From positions 372,001-436,000 of the forward strand of contig NZ_FMZS01000007.1 of NCBI RefSeq assembly GCF_900101265.1: 64,000 nucleotides of DNA, given 5' to 3'. The translations under genes and the position numbers were made by a program. The notes under the pieces are model-generated. The model worked only from the letters and a program-made list of their open reading frames with translations, did no database searches and was not told the origin of the DNA. The DNA is from Massilia sp. PDC64 (GTDB lineage: Bacteria; Pseudomonadota; Gammaproteobacteria; Burkholderiales; Burkholderiaceae_D). Positions 1 through 10,186 of the stretch are shown in pieces (position 1 is the stretch's first letter; every line of letters starts with the position of its first letter).

Positions 1-715
1 GGAAGCCTATCTCGGCGTGCTTGTCGACGACCTCACGACGCAGGGCGTGGCGGAGCCGTACCGCATGTTCACGAGCCGCGCGGAATACCGCTTGTCGCTG
101 CGCGAAGACAACGCGGACATGCGCCTGACGGAGATCGGTCGCAAGCTGGGCGTCGTCGGCGATGCGCAGTGGGAAGCGTTCGAGCGCAAGCGCGAAGCCG
201 TCGCGCGCGAACTGGAACGGCTGCGTTCGACGTGGGTGAACCCGCGCATCCTCGCCGCGGCCGAATCGGAACGCGTGATCGGCCAGGCGATCGAGCGCGA
301 ATACAACCTGGCGGACTTGCTGCGCCGTCCAGGTGTCGAGTACGACAAGCTGGTGACGCTGCAGGGTGTCGACGGCCAGGCGCTGGGCGGCCCGGGCGTG
401 GAAGATCCGGCCGTGAAGGAGCAGGTCGAGATCCAGTTGAAGTATTCGGGCTATATCGACCGCCAGGCGCGCGAGGTCGAACGCCACGACCATTACGAAA
501 ACCTGAAACTGCCGGAAAACCTGAACTATCTGGAGATCGCGGCACTGTCGATCGAAGTGCGCCAGAAGCTCGATAAACAGCGTCCGGAAACGCTGGGGCA
601 GGCATCGCGCATTTCCGGAGTGACGCCGGCGGCAATTTCGTTGCTGCTCGTGCACCTGAAAAAACGCGGCGCGAAGGGTTTTGGGAGTGTCCCGAACGAG
701 GAATCGGCCGCATGA
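1..715 (+). CDS. mnmG: MnmG (GidA) tRNA uridine 5-carboxymethylaminomethyl modification enzyme, C-terminal part
   Basis: This is the 3' part of mnmG. The frame is open from base 2 and the N-terminal FAD-binding half lies outside the window. MnmG with MnmE installs the cmnm5 group on U34 of certain tRNAs in the cytoplasm. The visible part starts in the conserved central region (EAYLGVLVDDLTTQG, then EPYRMFTSRAEYRLSLREDN) and runs through the C-terminal helical domain, which binds MnmE and tRNA (NYLEIAALSIEVRQKL, ASRISGVTPAAISLLLVHLKK). It overlaps rsmG by an ATGA junction, the usual gidA-gidB coupling. Confidence 0.97.
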   Translation, partial: EAYLGVLVDDLTTQGVAEPYRMFTSRAEYRLSLREDNADMRLTEIGRKLGVVGDAQWEAFERKREAVARELERLRSTWVNPRILAAAESERVIGQAIEREYNLADLLRRPGVEYDKLVTLQGVDGQALGGPGVEDPAVKEQVEIQLKYSGYIDRQAREVERHDHYENLKLPENLNYLEIAALSIEVRQKLDKQRPETLGQASRISGVTPAAISLLLVHLKKRGAKGFGSVPNEESAA

Positions 716-1359
716 AGAATTTCGACCGAGCGGCCTTGTCCGCCGTGCTGGGGGAGGGCATCGATGCGATGCGTCTGGACGTGAGCCCGGCCCAGCAGGA
801 CAAGTTGATGGATTACCTGGCGTTGATGTTCAAGTGGAATGCCGTCTACAACCTGACGTCGTTGCGCGACCCCATGCAGATGGTCACGCACCACCTGCTG
901 GATTCGCTGGCGGCCGTGCCGGCGTTCGCGGGCGCGCAAAACGTGCTGGATGTGGGTTCCGGCGGCGGCTTGCCCGGCATCGTGCTGGCGATCGTGCGTC
1001 CGGACATGAAAGTGTCGATGATCGACACGGTCCATAAAAAAACGGCGTTCCTTACGCAGGTGAAGGCGGAACTGGGCCTGGCCAACGTCACGGTGTACAC
1101 GGCGCGGGTGGAGCAATTGCAGGTGAGCGACAAATTCGACGTCATCACCTCGCGTGCTTTTGCCGACCTGTCCGATTTCGTCAACTGGTCTTCGCACCTG
1201 CTGGCCGACGGCGGACGCTACATCGCCCTGAAAGGGGTGGCGCCGAAAGACGAGCAGGAACGGCTGCCGGCAGAGTGGAAGGTCGACAGGGTGCAGCCGC
1301 TGGACGTACCGAGGCTGGGCGCCGAACGTCACCTGGTATTCATCCAACGTTCCACGTGA
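712..1359 (+). CDS. rsmG: RsmG (GidB) 16S rRNA m7G527 methyltransferase
   Basis: 215 aa, normal family length. RsmG methylates N7 of G527 in 16S rRNA using S-adenosylmethionine. The typical early motif WNAVYNLTSLRDP lies at about residues 42-54, and the SAM-binding glycine loop VLDVGSGGGLPGIV at about 78-91. The start ATG overlaps the mnmG stop (ATGA), indicating translational coupling. The last codons and the stop codon form part of a parS-like site, so this gene's 3' end doubles as a partition site for the parAB genes that follow. Confidence 0.97.
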   Translation: MKNFDRAALSAVLGEGIDAMRLDVSPAQQDKLMDYLALMFKWNAVYNLTSLRDPMQMVTHHLLDSLAAVPAFAGAQNVLDVGSGGGLPGIVLAIVRPDMKVSMIDTVHKKTAFLTQVKAELGLANVTVYTARVEQLQVSDKFDVITSRAFADLSDFVNWSSHLLADGGRYIALKGVAPKDEQERLPAEWKVDRVQPLDVPRLGAERHLVFIQRST

Positions 1360-1363
1360 AACA
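1348..1363. promoter_or_regulatory. parS: parS-like ParB-binding site across the rsmG stop codon
   Basis: The 16-mer CGTTCCACGTGAAACA matches the bacterial parS consensus TGTTTCACGTGAAACA at 14 of 16 positions, with the central CACGTG and right half intact. The TGA inside CACGTGA is the rsmG stop codon. It lies about 110 bp upstream of parA, a common parS location. ParB would load here and spread. I saw no second match in the window by eye. Confidence 0.85.
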
Positions 1364-1382
1364 ATCCAGTCGAAGCACAAGC

Positions 1383-1447
1383 ATATAAACTGTATAAACA
1401 GTTTATACCGTTACTACCATATAAACCGTATAAATCGTTTTAATGGT
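1383..1447. repeat. AT-rich iterated repeats in the parA promoter region
   Basis: The short rsmG-parA gap is much more AT-rich than its surroundings. A 22-bp unit (ATATAAAC, then GTATAAA, then GTTT) occurs at 1383-1404 and 1419-1440, with 19 of 22 positions equal and a 36-bp period. The first copy contains the inverted repeat AAACTG/CAGTTT. ACCAT (1416-1420) and ATGGT (1443-1447) form another inverted pair around the second copy. The arrangement suggests an operator or promoter for parAB, possibly autoregulated by ParA. Binding has not been shown. Confidence 0.55.
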
Positions 1448-1475
1448 ATTAACCGTATGACTGATAAAGGCATAC

Positions 1476-2246
1476 ATGGCGAAAATTTTTTGCGTAGCAA
1501 ACCAGAAGGGCGGAGTCGGCAAGACCACCACCAGCGTGAACCTCTCTGCCGGCCTCGCCAGGCTCGACCAGCGCGTGCTGCTGGTCGACCTCGACCCGCA
1601 GGGCAATGCCACCATGGGTGCGGGCATCAACAAGGCGGGGCTGACCTCGTCCATCTACGAGGTGCTGCTGGGCGAGGCGGACGTGGCCACGGCGCGCCTG
1701 CGCAGCGAAGCGGGGCGCTTCGACGTGCTACCCGCCAACCGCGAACTGGCCGGCGCCGAAGTGGAGATGGTCGAGCTGGAAAACCGCGAGCGCCGACTGA
1801 AGGATGCGCTGGCCAAGGTCGATGCCGATTACGACTTCATCCTGATCGACTGCCCGCCCGCGCTGTCGATGCTGACCCTGAACGGTCTCGTGTCCGCGCA
1901 CGGCGTCATCATTCCGATGCAGTGCGAGTACTACGCGCTGGAAGGCCTGTCCGATCTCGTGAACACGATCAAGAAGGTGCATGCGAACCTGAACCATGAT
2001 CTGCGCATCATCGGCCTGCTGCGCGTGATGTTCGATCCGCGCATGACCTTGTCGCAACAGGTGTCGGCGCAGCTCGAGCAGCATTTCGGCGACAAGGTGT
2101 TCAAGACGATCATCCCGCGCAACGTGCGCCTCGCGGAAGCGCCGTCGTACGGCATCCCGGGCGTCACGTTCGATCCGTCTTCGAAAGGCGCGCAGGCCTA
2201 CATCGCCTTCGGTGCCGAGATGGTCGAGCGCATCAAGACAATGTAA
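1476..2246 (+). CDS. parA: ParA chromosome partitioning ATPase (Soj family)
   Basis: 256 aa P-loop ATPase that moves or separates replication origins together with ParB-parS complexes on the nucleoid. The deviant Walker A motif KGGVGKTT is at residues 11-18, and the Walker B-like DFILIDCPPALS at about 119-130. There is no N-terminal helix-turn-helix extension, so it is a chromosomal Soj-type ParA rather than a plasmid ParA. The start is ATG with no strong ribosome site. It is followed by parB after 18 bases, in one operon with rsmG/mnmG or its own repeat-rich promoter. Confidence 0.96.
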   Translation: MAKIFCVANQKGGVGKTTTSVNLSAGLARLDQRVLLVDLDPQGNATMGAGINKAGLTSSIYEVLLGEADVATARLRSEAGRFDVLPANRELAGAEVEMVELENRERRLKDALAKVDADYDFILIDCPPALSMLTLNGLVSAHGVIIPMQCEYYALEGLSDLVNTIKKVHANLNHDLRIIGLLRVMFDPRMTLSQQVSAQLEQHFGDKVFKTIIPRNVRLAEAPSYGIPGVTFDPSSKGAQAYIAFGAEMVERIKTM

Positions 2247-2264
2247 CCAGAACTTATCTACGTC

Positions 2265-3149
2265 ATGGCAACCAAAAAACTCAAAGGACTCGGCCGCGGT
2301 CTCGACGCGCTGCTGGGTGGAGACGCTCCCGAGACGCCGGCCGCGCCGAGCGGCGCGCCGTCCCTGCTGCCGGTCGGCCAGATCCAGGCCGGCAAATACC
2401 AGCCGCGCACGCGCATGGACGACGGCTCGCTGGCCGAGCTGGCGTCGTCGATCAAATCGCAGGGCATCATGCAGCCGGTGCTCGTGCGGCCGATCGACGC
2501 GTCGCCGTCCGGTGCGCGCTACGAGATCATCGCCGGGGAGCGTCGCTTCCGCGCGGCCCAGCTGGCCGGCCTGGACGAGATCCCCGTGCTCGTGCGCGAA
2601 GTGGACGACCAGAATGCCGCCGCGATGGCGCTGATCGAGAACATCCAGCGCGAAGACCTGAACCCGCTGGAAGAAGCGCAGGGCATCGCGCGGCTGATCT
2701 CGGAATTCAGTTTCACCCACGAGCAGGCGGCGCAGGCCGTCGGCCGCTCGCGCAGCGCCGTGTCGAACCTACTGCGCCTCGTGAACCTCGCCCAGCCCGT
2801 GCAGACGATGCTGATGGCGGGCGACATCGACATGGGCCACGCCCGCGCGCTGCTGGCCGTCGACGCCGCCAGCCAGATCGCGCTCGCGAACCAGGTGATC
2901 GCCAAGCGCCTGTCCGTGCGCGAGACGGAAAAGATGGTCGCGCGCGCGCTGGAAGAGCAGAACGCGCCGCCGGTCACTGCGCGCCAGAAAGAAAAATCCG
3001 GCGACATCGTGCGCCTGGAGGAAGAATTGTCGGACCGCCTGGCGACGCCCGTGGCGTTCAAGATGGGGCCGAAGGGCAGGGGACAGCTGATCATCGACTT
3101 TGCCGACCTCGACGTCCTCGACACCGTGCTCGCGCGCCTGCGCGCCTGA
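2265..3149 (+). CDS. parB: ParB chromosome partitioning protein / CTPase
   Basis: 294 aa. ParB binds parS, spreads along DNA as a CTP-dependent clamp and stimulates ParA. The N-terminal ParA-interacting stretch KLKGLGRGLDALLGGD is at residues 5-20. The CTP-binding GERRFRAAQLAG box is near residues 90-101 and ENIQREDLNPLEEAQG near 125-140. The helix-turn-helix with FTHEQAAQAVGRSRSAVSNLLRL follows, and the C-terminus is a dimerisation domain. A parS site lies about 0.9 kb upstream. A strong terminator directly follows the gene. Confidence 0.97.
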   Translation: MATKKLKGLGRGLDALLGGDAPETPAAPSGAPSLLPVGQIQAGKYQPRTRMDDGSLAELASSIKSQGIMQPVLVRPIDASPSGARYEIIAGERRFRAAQLAGLDEIPVLVREVDDQNAAAMALIENIQREDLNPLEEAQGIARLISEFSFTHEQAAQAVGRSRSAVSNLLRLVNLAQPVQTMLMAGDIDMGHARALLAVDAASQIALANQVIAKRLSVRETEKMVARALEEQNAPPVTARQKEKSGDIVRLEEELSDRLATPVAFKMGPKGRGQLIIDFADLDVLDTVLARLRA

Positions 3150-3169
3150 ACGCGGACACTCCCGCACCG

Positions 3170-3199
3170 ATGCCGGGCCCAGTGCCCGGCATTTTTTTT
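3170..3199 (+). terminator. Rho-independent terminator after parB
   Basis: A perfect stem ATGCCGGGC / GCCCGGCAT with a 4-base loop is followed by a run of eight T. It ends the mnmG-rsmG-parA-parB transcript about 20 bp after the parB stop. Confidence 0.93.
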
Positions 3200-3466
3200 A
3201 TCCATGGCGCGTGCACCATGGCGACGCGCCCGCGCACTCCCGGCGAACAGCGTCCTCACTGCCGCGGTGCAAAACGAGCAGCCCCGTGAGCGTCCCCTGG
3301 TCGCGCTACCACGCGGCGCCGGCCGGTATATGCATGGCCGGAACTATCGGTTTACCTCGCTCAACAGTCGCAAATACACAACATTTCGTAGGAAATTTAA
3401 CAGTTTCCAGGTAATTTATTTTGTCGTTTTTACACCCGATATAAGCGAGCGCAAGGACGGAAGAGT
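3200..3466. other. Non-coding stretch upstream of the atp promoter
   Basis: About 270 bases between the parB terminator and the atp promoter. Short open frames exist on the + strand, but none has a ribosome site or recognisable protein. From about 3370 the DNA becomes AT-rich, as is usual just upstream of a strong promoter (an UP-element is possible). I see no RNA gene or repeat. Confidence 0.5.
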
Positions 3467-3496
3467 TTGACTATGGCTCCGATAACACCTTATAAT
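3467..3496 (+). promoter_or_regulatory. Sigma-70 promoter of the ATP synthase operon
   Basis: TTGACT at 3467-3472 and a perfect TATAAT at 3491-3496 are separated by 18 bases, in an AT-rich setting about 70 bp upstream of atpI. This is one of the best matches to the -35/-10 consensus in the window and fits the high expression expected of the atp genes. Confidence 0.85.
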
Positions 3497-3566
3497 CCCG
3501 CTGATTCATGTAATTACCATACCGTTACAACGGTTCCACCACGGCTGGCGCGAAAAGAACAGAAAA

Positions 3567-3911
3567 ATGCTGCGCTTGGTCTCCCTGCAAATCCTGGCAA
3601 CACTTGTGGCCGGCCTGATCGCCGGACTGCTTGGGGGGTGGGCTGCGATGTTTTCGGCGGTACTTGGCGGGATGTGTTGTGTCGTGCCCAATGGCATCAT
3701 GGCGATTCGCCTGTTCGCCAGTTCACAAAAAATGGGCGGTGCAAACCCTGCCACATTTTTCATCTGGGAATTTGTAAAGATTGCTTTAACGCTCGCGCTG
3801 CTGTTCGCAACGGCGCGGCTGTACCACGGCCTGAACTGGCTGGCCCTGCTGGGCGGGTTCATCGTGGCGCTGAAAAGTTACATCATTTTATTATTTGGGC
3901 ATAAACAATGA
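3567..3911 (+). CDS. atpI: ATP synthase subunit I
   Basis: 114 aa membrane protein with four hydrophobic segments. AtpI helps assembly of the c-ring and is the usual first gene of proteobacterial atp operons. The residue pattern (LATLVAGLIAGLLGGW, then AMFSAVLGGMCCVVPNGIMA, ending KSYIILLFGHKQ) fits the family. Its stop overlaps the atpB start (ATGA). The identification rests on position as well as on sequence, because AtpI is poorly conserved. Confidence 0.9.
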   Translation: MLRLVSLQILATLVAGLIAGLLGGWAAMFSAVLGGMCCVVPNGIMAIRLFASSQKMGGANPATFFIWEFVKIALTLALLFATARLYHGLNWLALLGGFIVALKSYIILLFGHKQ

Positions 3912-4738
3912 CGAGTACGGTAGAAACCGCGGCGGAGCATGCGCCAAACGCGAGCGAATACATCAAACACCACCTGGGCCACCTGACGCAGGGCCATCAA
4001 TCCTTCGTGGTTGACTTCAGCGTGTGGAACCTCGACACGATCCTGTGGTCGGTCGTCATGGGCGTGATCGGTATTACCCTGATGTGGCTGGCGGCGCGTC
4101 GCGCGACCGCCGGCGTGCCTGGCCGTTTCCAGGCGTTCGTCGAGATGATCGTCGAAATGGTCGAAGACCAGTCGAAAGCCATCGTCCACGGCGACCGCAC
4201 CTTCATCGCCCCGCTGGCACTGACCGTGTTCGTCTGGGTCGTGCTGATGAACTCCATGGACTTCCTGCCGGTCGACCTGTTTGCCGGCATCTTCCGCGCC
4301 CTGGGCATGGGCGAACCGCATTTCCGCGTCGTGCCGACCGCCGACCTGAACGGTACGCTGGGCATGTCCCTCGGCGTGCTCGCGCTGATGCTGTACTACA
4401 GCGTCAAGATCAAGGGCCTGGGCGGCTGGATCCACGAACTGTTCGCCGCTCCGTTCGGCATCTGGATGGCGCCGTTCAACTTCCTGTTGAACATCATCGA
4501 ATACGCAGCAAAAACCGTGTCGCTCGGCATGCGACTGTTCGGCAACATGTACGCCGGTGAGCTGCTGTTCCTGTTGATTGCACTGCTCGGCTCCACGGCA
4601 ACCGTGTTCGGCTTTGTCGGCCACGTCATTGCAGGTTCGATCTGGGCAATCTTCCACATCCTGATCGTCGTGCTGCAGGCATTCATTTTCATGATGCTGA
4701 CGCTGGTGTACATCGGTCAGGCCCACGAAGGCCACTGA
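3908..4738 (+). CDS. atpB: ATP synthase Fo subunit a
   Basis: 276 aa integral membrane protein that forms the proton half-channels beside the c-ring. The conserved helix SLGMRLFGNMYAGELL contains the essential arginine that faces the c-subunit carboxylate. The C-terminal helix with IFMMLTLVYIGQAHE is typical. It starts inside the atpI stop codon and is followed by an 88-bp gap before atpE. Confidence 0.97.
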   Translation: MTSTVETAAEHAPNASEYIKHHLGHLTQGHQSFVVDFSVWNLDTILWSVVMGVIGITLMWLAARRATAGVPGRFQAFVEMIVEMVEDQSKAIVHGDRTFIAPLALTVFVWVVLMNSMDFLPVDLFAGIFRALGMGEPHFRVVPTADLNGTLGMSLGVLALMLYYSVKIKGLGGWIHELFAAPFGIWMAPFNFLLNIIEYAAKTVSLGMRLFGNMYAGELLFLLIALLGSTATVFGFVGHVIAGSIWAIFHILIVVLQAFIFMMLTLVYIGQAHEGH

Positions 4739-4826
4739 TCGGCACGATCGCAAGAACGACCAAGATAGTGGTAGTAAAGAAGTTGTAATTTTTCAATTTT
4801 TTAAATTAACTTTTGGAGTAAATCTC

Positions 4827-5069
4827 ATGACTGACGTTTCTTTCGTTGCACTGGCTTGCGGTCTGATCATCGGCCTGGGTGCTATCGGCGCATGTATCGG
4901 TATCGCGATCATGGGTGGCAAGTACCTGGAAGCCTCGGCACGTCAGCCTGAACTGATGAACACCCTGCAGACCAAGATGTTCCTGCTGGCTGGTCTGATC
5001 GACGCTGCATTCCTGATCGGTGTCGGTATCGCCATGCTGTTCGTGTTCGCCAAGCCGTTCACCAGCTAA
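4827..5069 (+). CDS. atpE: ATP synthase Fo subunit c
   Basis: 80 aa hairpin of two membrane helices that forms the proton-driven rotor ring. The glycine-rich first helix (GLIIGLGAIGACIGIAIMGG) and the polar loop ARQPEL are typical. The proton-carrying aspartate is D59 in GLIDAAFLIG. A strong ribosome site (GGAG, in tttttggagtaa) precedes the ATG, in line with the high copy number of this subunit. Confidence 0.98.
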   Translation: MTDVSFVALACGLIIGLGAIGACIGIAIMGGKYLEASARQPELMNTLQTKMFLLAGLIDAAFLIGVGIAMLFVFAKPFTS

Positions 5070-5148
5070 GAGCTTCCCACGATAAGTGATCTGAAGCGCC
5101 GAACCGACAGCACGGTTCGGCATCCGTTTTTGTGAGAAGGAACCTACC

Positions 5149-5619
5149 GTGAACTTGAACGCAACTTTGTTTGCCCAGTTCGTGGTCTTCTTCATCCTGG
5201 CGTTCGTCACCATGAAATTCGTGTGGCCGCCGCTGATGAAAGCGCTCGACGAGCGCGCCGAGAGGATCGCGAATGGTCTGGCCGCCGCCGACCGTGGCAA
5301 GGCCGAAATGGCCGCCGCAGAAAAGCGCATCGCCGCCGAACTGGCCGCGACGCGTGACGAAAGCACCAAGCGTATCGCCGACGCCGAAAAGCGTGCCGCA
5401 GCGATCATCGAAGAAGCCAAGCAGCAGGCAACCGTCGAAGCCGCACGCATCATCGAAGGTGCGAAGGCCGACGCCGAACAGCAGATCACCCGCGCGCGCG
5501 AAGAACTGCGTGCCCAGGTCGCTGCCCTGGCCGTCGCCGGTGCCGAGCAGATCCTGAAGCGCGAAGTCAACGCAGCGGCCCACGCCGACCTGCTGAACCG
5601 CCTGTCGACCGAGCTCTGA
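5149..5619 (+). CDS. atpF: ATP synthase Fo subunit b
   Basis: 156 aa peripheral stalk subunit with one N-terminal membrane helix (about residues 7-24, LFAQFVVFFILAFVTMKF) followed by a long Ala/Glu/Lys-rich coiled coil. The start is GTG with an AGAAGGAA ribosome site. It is followed two bases later by atpH, so b and delta are made together. Confidence 0.97.
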   Translation: MNLNATLFAQFVVFFILAFVTMKFVWPPLMKALDERAERIANGLAAADRGKAEMAAAEKRIAAELAATRDESTKRIADAEKRAAAIIEEAKQQATVEAARIIEGAKADAEQQITRAREELRAQVAALAVAGAEQILKREVNAAAHADLLNRLSTEL

Positions 5620-5621
5620 TC

Positions 5622-6155
5622 ATGGCTGAACTCGCAACCGTCGCCCGCCCTTACGCCGAAGCCCTGTTCCGCGTCGCCCAACAGGGCGACCTGGCCGCCT
5701 GGTCGGCCATCGTCGCGGAACTGGCGCAGATCGGTGCCAATCCGGATGTGCAGGCTTTTGCTGCCAATCCGAACGTCAAGCAAGCACAGCTGGCCGATAC
5801 GATTGCGTCCCTGGTCAAGTCGCCGCTGAACGCTGAAGCGAAGAACTTTATCGCGATGCTGGCCGAGAACGGCCGCATTGCCCTGCTGCCGGAAATCGGT
5901 GCCCAGTTTGCTGTGCTCAAGAATGCACAGGAAGGTGCCGCCGACGCGACGATCTACAGCGCGTTCGACATTTCGGCCGACCAGCTCACCCCGCTGGTTG
6001 CCACGCTGGAAAAGAAATTTGGCCGCAAGCTGAACCCCACGGTCGTGGTCGATCCGTCGCTGATCGGTGGCGTGCGCGTGGTCGTCGGCGATGAAGTGCT
6101 CGATACCTCGGTCCGCGCGAAGCTGCAGCAGATGCACAACGCGCTGGTTGCCTGA
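5622..6155 (+). CDS. atpH: ATP synthase F1 subunit delta
   Basis: 177 aa, usual length. Delta links the b-subunit stalk to the top of the alpha3beta3 head. The N-terminus (ATVARPYAEALFRVAQQ) and the C-terminal motif (DPSLIGGVRVVVGDEVLDTSV) are diagnostic. It lies in the middle of the atp operon. Confidence 0.97.
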   Translation: MAELATVARPYAEALFRVAQQGDLAAWSAIVAELAQIGANPDVQAFAANPNVKQAQLADTIASLVKSPLNAEAKNFIAMLAENGRIALLPEIGAQFAVLKNAQEGAADATIYSAFDISADQLTPLVATLEKKFGRKLNPTVVVDPSLIGGVRVVVGDEVLDTSVRAKLQQMHNALVA

Positions 6156-6222
6156 GAAGTCGCACCATCTCCGCGTCCAGGACTTGCCCTACGCATCAAG
6201 AAACTATTAGGAGTTAGCACTC

Positions 6223-7758
6223 ATGCAACTTAATTCGTCTGAAATCAGCGAACTGATCAAGAGCCGCATCCAGGGCCTCGAAGGTCAGGCTGATGTTCGT
6301 AACCAAGGCACGGTGATCTCCGTCGCCGACGGTATCTGCCGCATCCATGGTCTGTCGGACGTGATGCAGGGCGAGATGCTGGAATTCCCGGGCAACACCT
6401 TCGGTCTCGCCATGAACCTCGAGCGCGACTCCGTCGGCGCCGTGATTCTGGGCGCCTACGAAGGCATCTCGGAAGGCGACACCGTCAAGACCACCGGCCG
6501 CATCCTGGAAGTGCCGGTCGGCCCGGAACTGCGCGGCCGCGTCGTCAACGCCCTGGGCCAGCCGATCGACGGCAAAGGTCCGGTCGATGCCAAGCTGACC
6601 TCGCCGATCGAAAAGATCGCCCCGGGCGTGATCGCCCGCGAATCCGTGTCGCAGCCGCTGCAGACCGGTATCAAGTCGATCGACTCGATGGTGCCGATCG
6701 GCCGTGGCCAGCGTGAGCTGATCATCGGCGACCGCCAGACCGGTAAATCGGCTGTCGCAGTCGACGCGATCATCAACCAGAAGGGCCAGGGCGTCACCTG
6801 CGTGTACGTCGCAATCGGCCAGAAGGCATCGACCATCAAGAACATCGTGCGCTCGCTGGAAGAGCACGGCGCGATGGAATACACGATCGTCGTCGCCGCC
6901 TCCGCTTCCGAATCGGCAGCGATGCAATACATCTCGGCCTACTCGGGCTGCGCGATGGGCGAATACTTCCGCGACCGCGGCGAAGACGCGCTGATCGTGT
7001 ACGACGACCTGTCGAAGCAGGCAGTTGCTTACCGCCAGATCTCGCTGCTGCTGCGCCGTCCGCCGGGCCGCGAAGCTTACCCGGGCGACGTGTTCTACCT
7101 GCACAGCCGTCTGCTGGAGCGTGCCGCACGCGTCAACGCCGACTACGTCGAAGCCTTCACCGGCGGCGCCGTCAAGGGCAAGACCGGTTCGCTGACCGCA
7201 CTGCCGATCATCGAAACGCAAGCGGGCGACGTCTCGGCATTCGTGCCGACCAACGTGATCTCGATTACCGACGGTCAGATCTTCCTGGAAACCTCGCTGT
7301 TCAACGCCGGTATCCGTCCGGCGATCAACGCAGGTATCTCGGTGTCGCGCGTCGGTGGCGCAGCCCAGACCAAGGTCATCAAGAGCCTGTCCGGCGGTAT
7401 CCGTACCGACCTGGCACAGTACCGTGAACTGGCCGCGTTCGCGCAGTTCGCTTCGGACCTGGACGAGTCGACCCGCAAGCAGCTGGACCGCGGTGCGCGC
7501 GTGACCGAACTGCTGAAGCAGAAACAGTTCTCGCCGCTGCCGATCTCGCTGATGGCCGCTTCGCTGTTCGCCGTGAACAAAGGCTACTTCGACAGCATCG
7601 AAGTCAAGCGCGTGCTGGACTTCGAAGCGGGCCTGCACGGCTTCCTGAAGTCGAGCCACGGCGCGCTGCTGGCCAAGATCGAAGAGACCAAGGCACTGGA
7701 CAAGGACGGCGAAGCAGCGCTGGCCGCCGCCATCGCCGATTTCAAGAAGTCGTTCTAA
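6223..7758 (+). CDS. atpA: ATP synthase F1 subunit alpha
   Basis: 511 aa. The non-catalytic nucleotide-binding subunit of the F1 head. The Walker A motif GDRQTGKSA follows PIGRGQRELIIG, and the signature PAINAGISVSRVGGAAQ is present. A clear ribosome site (taggagtt) precedes the ATG. It is complete and unremarkable. Confidence 0.98.
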   Translation: MQLNSSEISELIKSRIQGLEGQADVRNQGTVISVADGICRIHGLSDVMQGEMLEFPGNTFGLAMNLERDSVGAVILGAYEGISEGDTVKTTGRILEVPVGPELRGRVVNALGQPIDGKGPVDAKLTSPIEKIAPGVIARESVSQPLQTGIKSIDSMVPIGRGQRELIIGDRQTGKSAVAVDAIINQKGQGVTCVYVAIGQKASTIKNIVRSLEEHGAMEYTIVVAASASESAAMQYISAYSGCAMGEYFRDRGEDALIVYDDLSKQAVAYRQISLLLRRPPGREAYPGDVFYLHSRLLERAARVNADYVEAFTGGAVKGKTGSLTALPIIETQAGDVSAFVPTNVISITDGQIFLETSLFNAGIRPAINAGISVSRVGGAAQTKVIKSLSGGIRTDLAQYRELAAFAQFASDLDESTRKQLDRGARVTELLKQKQFSPLPISLMAASLFAVNKGYFDSIEVKRVLDFEAGLHGFLKSSHGALLAKIEETKALDKDGEAALAAAIADFKKSF

Positions 7759-7822
7759 GACCGGCTTATTGATGGATCTCGGGACGGGGTTGGACCCCCG
7801 TCCACTTTAGGAGTAAGGGCTC

Positions 7823-8704
7823 ATGGCAGCAGGCAAAGAGATACGTGGCAAGATCAAGAGCGTAGAAAATACGAAGAAGATCACCAAGGCGATGGAAATG
7901 GTCGCCGCGTCCAAGATGCGCAAGGCGCAGGACCGGATGCGCGCCGCCCGTCCCTACAGCGAGAAGGTCCGTAACATCACGGCCAACCTCGCCACTGCGA
8001 ACCCGGAGTACACCCACGCGTTCATGGCGCAAGCCAAGGACGTGCAGGCGAAAGCCGTCGGCTTCATCGTCGTCACGACCGACAAGGGTCTGTGCGGCGG
8101 CATGAACACCAACGTGCTGCGCCAGGTGACGCAGAAGTCCCGCGAGCTGGAAGCCGCGGGCAATCGCATTGAAGCCGTTGCAATCGGCAATAAAGGTCTG
8201 GGTTTCCTGAACCGTGTCGGCGTGAAGGTCGTGTCGAGCGTCACCCAGATCGGCGACACCCCGCACCTGGAAAAGCTGATCGGCCCGATCAAGGTCATGC
8301 TCGACGCTTACCAGGATGGTCAGCTGGACGCGGTGTACCTGTGCTACACCAAGTTCATCAACACCATGCGCCAGGAACCGGTCATCGAGCAGCTGCTCCC
8401 GCTGCCGGCAGGTCACCTGGAGGCGGACAGCGGCGCCCACTCGTGGGACTACATCTACGAGCCGGAGGCGCAAGTCGTGATCGACGAGCTGCTGGTCCGT
8501 TACGTGGAAGCGCTGATCTACCAGGCGGTGGCCGAGAACCTGGCGTCCGAGCAATCGGCGCGTATGGTGGCAATGAAGGCCGCGACCGACAACGCGGGTA
8601 ACGTCATCGGCGAGCTGAAGCTGGTCTACAACAAGACCCGCCAGGCGGCGATTACCAAAGAACTCTCCGAGATCGTGTCGGGCGCAGCTGCGATCAGCGG
8701 CTAA
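7823..8704 (+). CDS. atpG: ATP synthase F1 subunit gamma
   Basis: 293 aa central rotor shaft. The N-terminal coiled coil carries KEIRGKIKSVENTKKITKAMEMVAA, written here as two parts: KEIRGKIKSVENT and KKITKAMEMVAASKMRKAQ. The TDKGLCGGMN motif and the C-terminal helix with MVAMKAATDNAGNVIGELKL are also typical. A TAGGAG ribosome site lies upstream. Confidence 0.98.
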   Translation: MAAGKEIRGKIKSVENTKKITKAMEMVAASKMRKAQDRMRAARPYSEKVRNITANLATANPEYTHAFMAQAKDVQAKAVGFIVVTTDKGLCGGMNTNVLRQVTQKSRELEAAGNRIEAVAIGNKGLGFLNRVGVKVVSSVTQIGDTPHLEKLIGPIKVMLDAYQDGQLDAVYLCYTKFINTMRQEPVIEQLLPLPAGHLEADSGAHSWDYIYEPEAQVVIDELLVRYVEALIYQAVAENLASEQSARMVAMKAATDNAGNVIGELKLVYNKTRQAAITKELSEIVSGAAAISG

Positions 8705-8757
8705 GCGACGAATCGACCTCACGAAACGACATTAAAACTATATCTGAAGGAACGAAA

Positions 8758-10161
<1,404 letters not shown>

Positions 10162-10186
10162 TCGCTAGCCTCTTCAAAGGACACTT

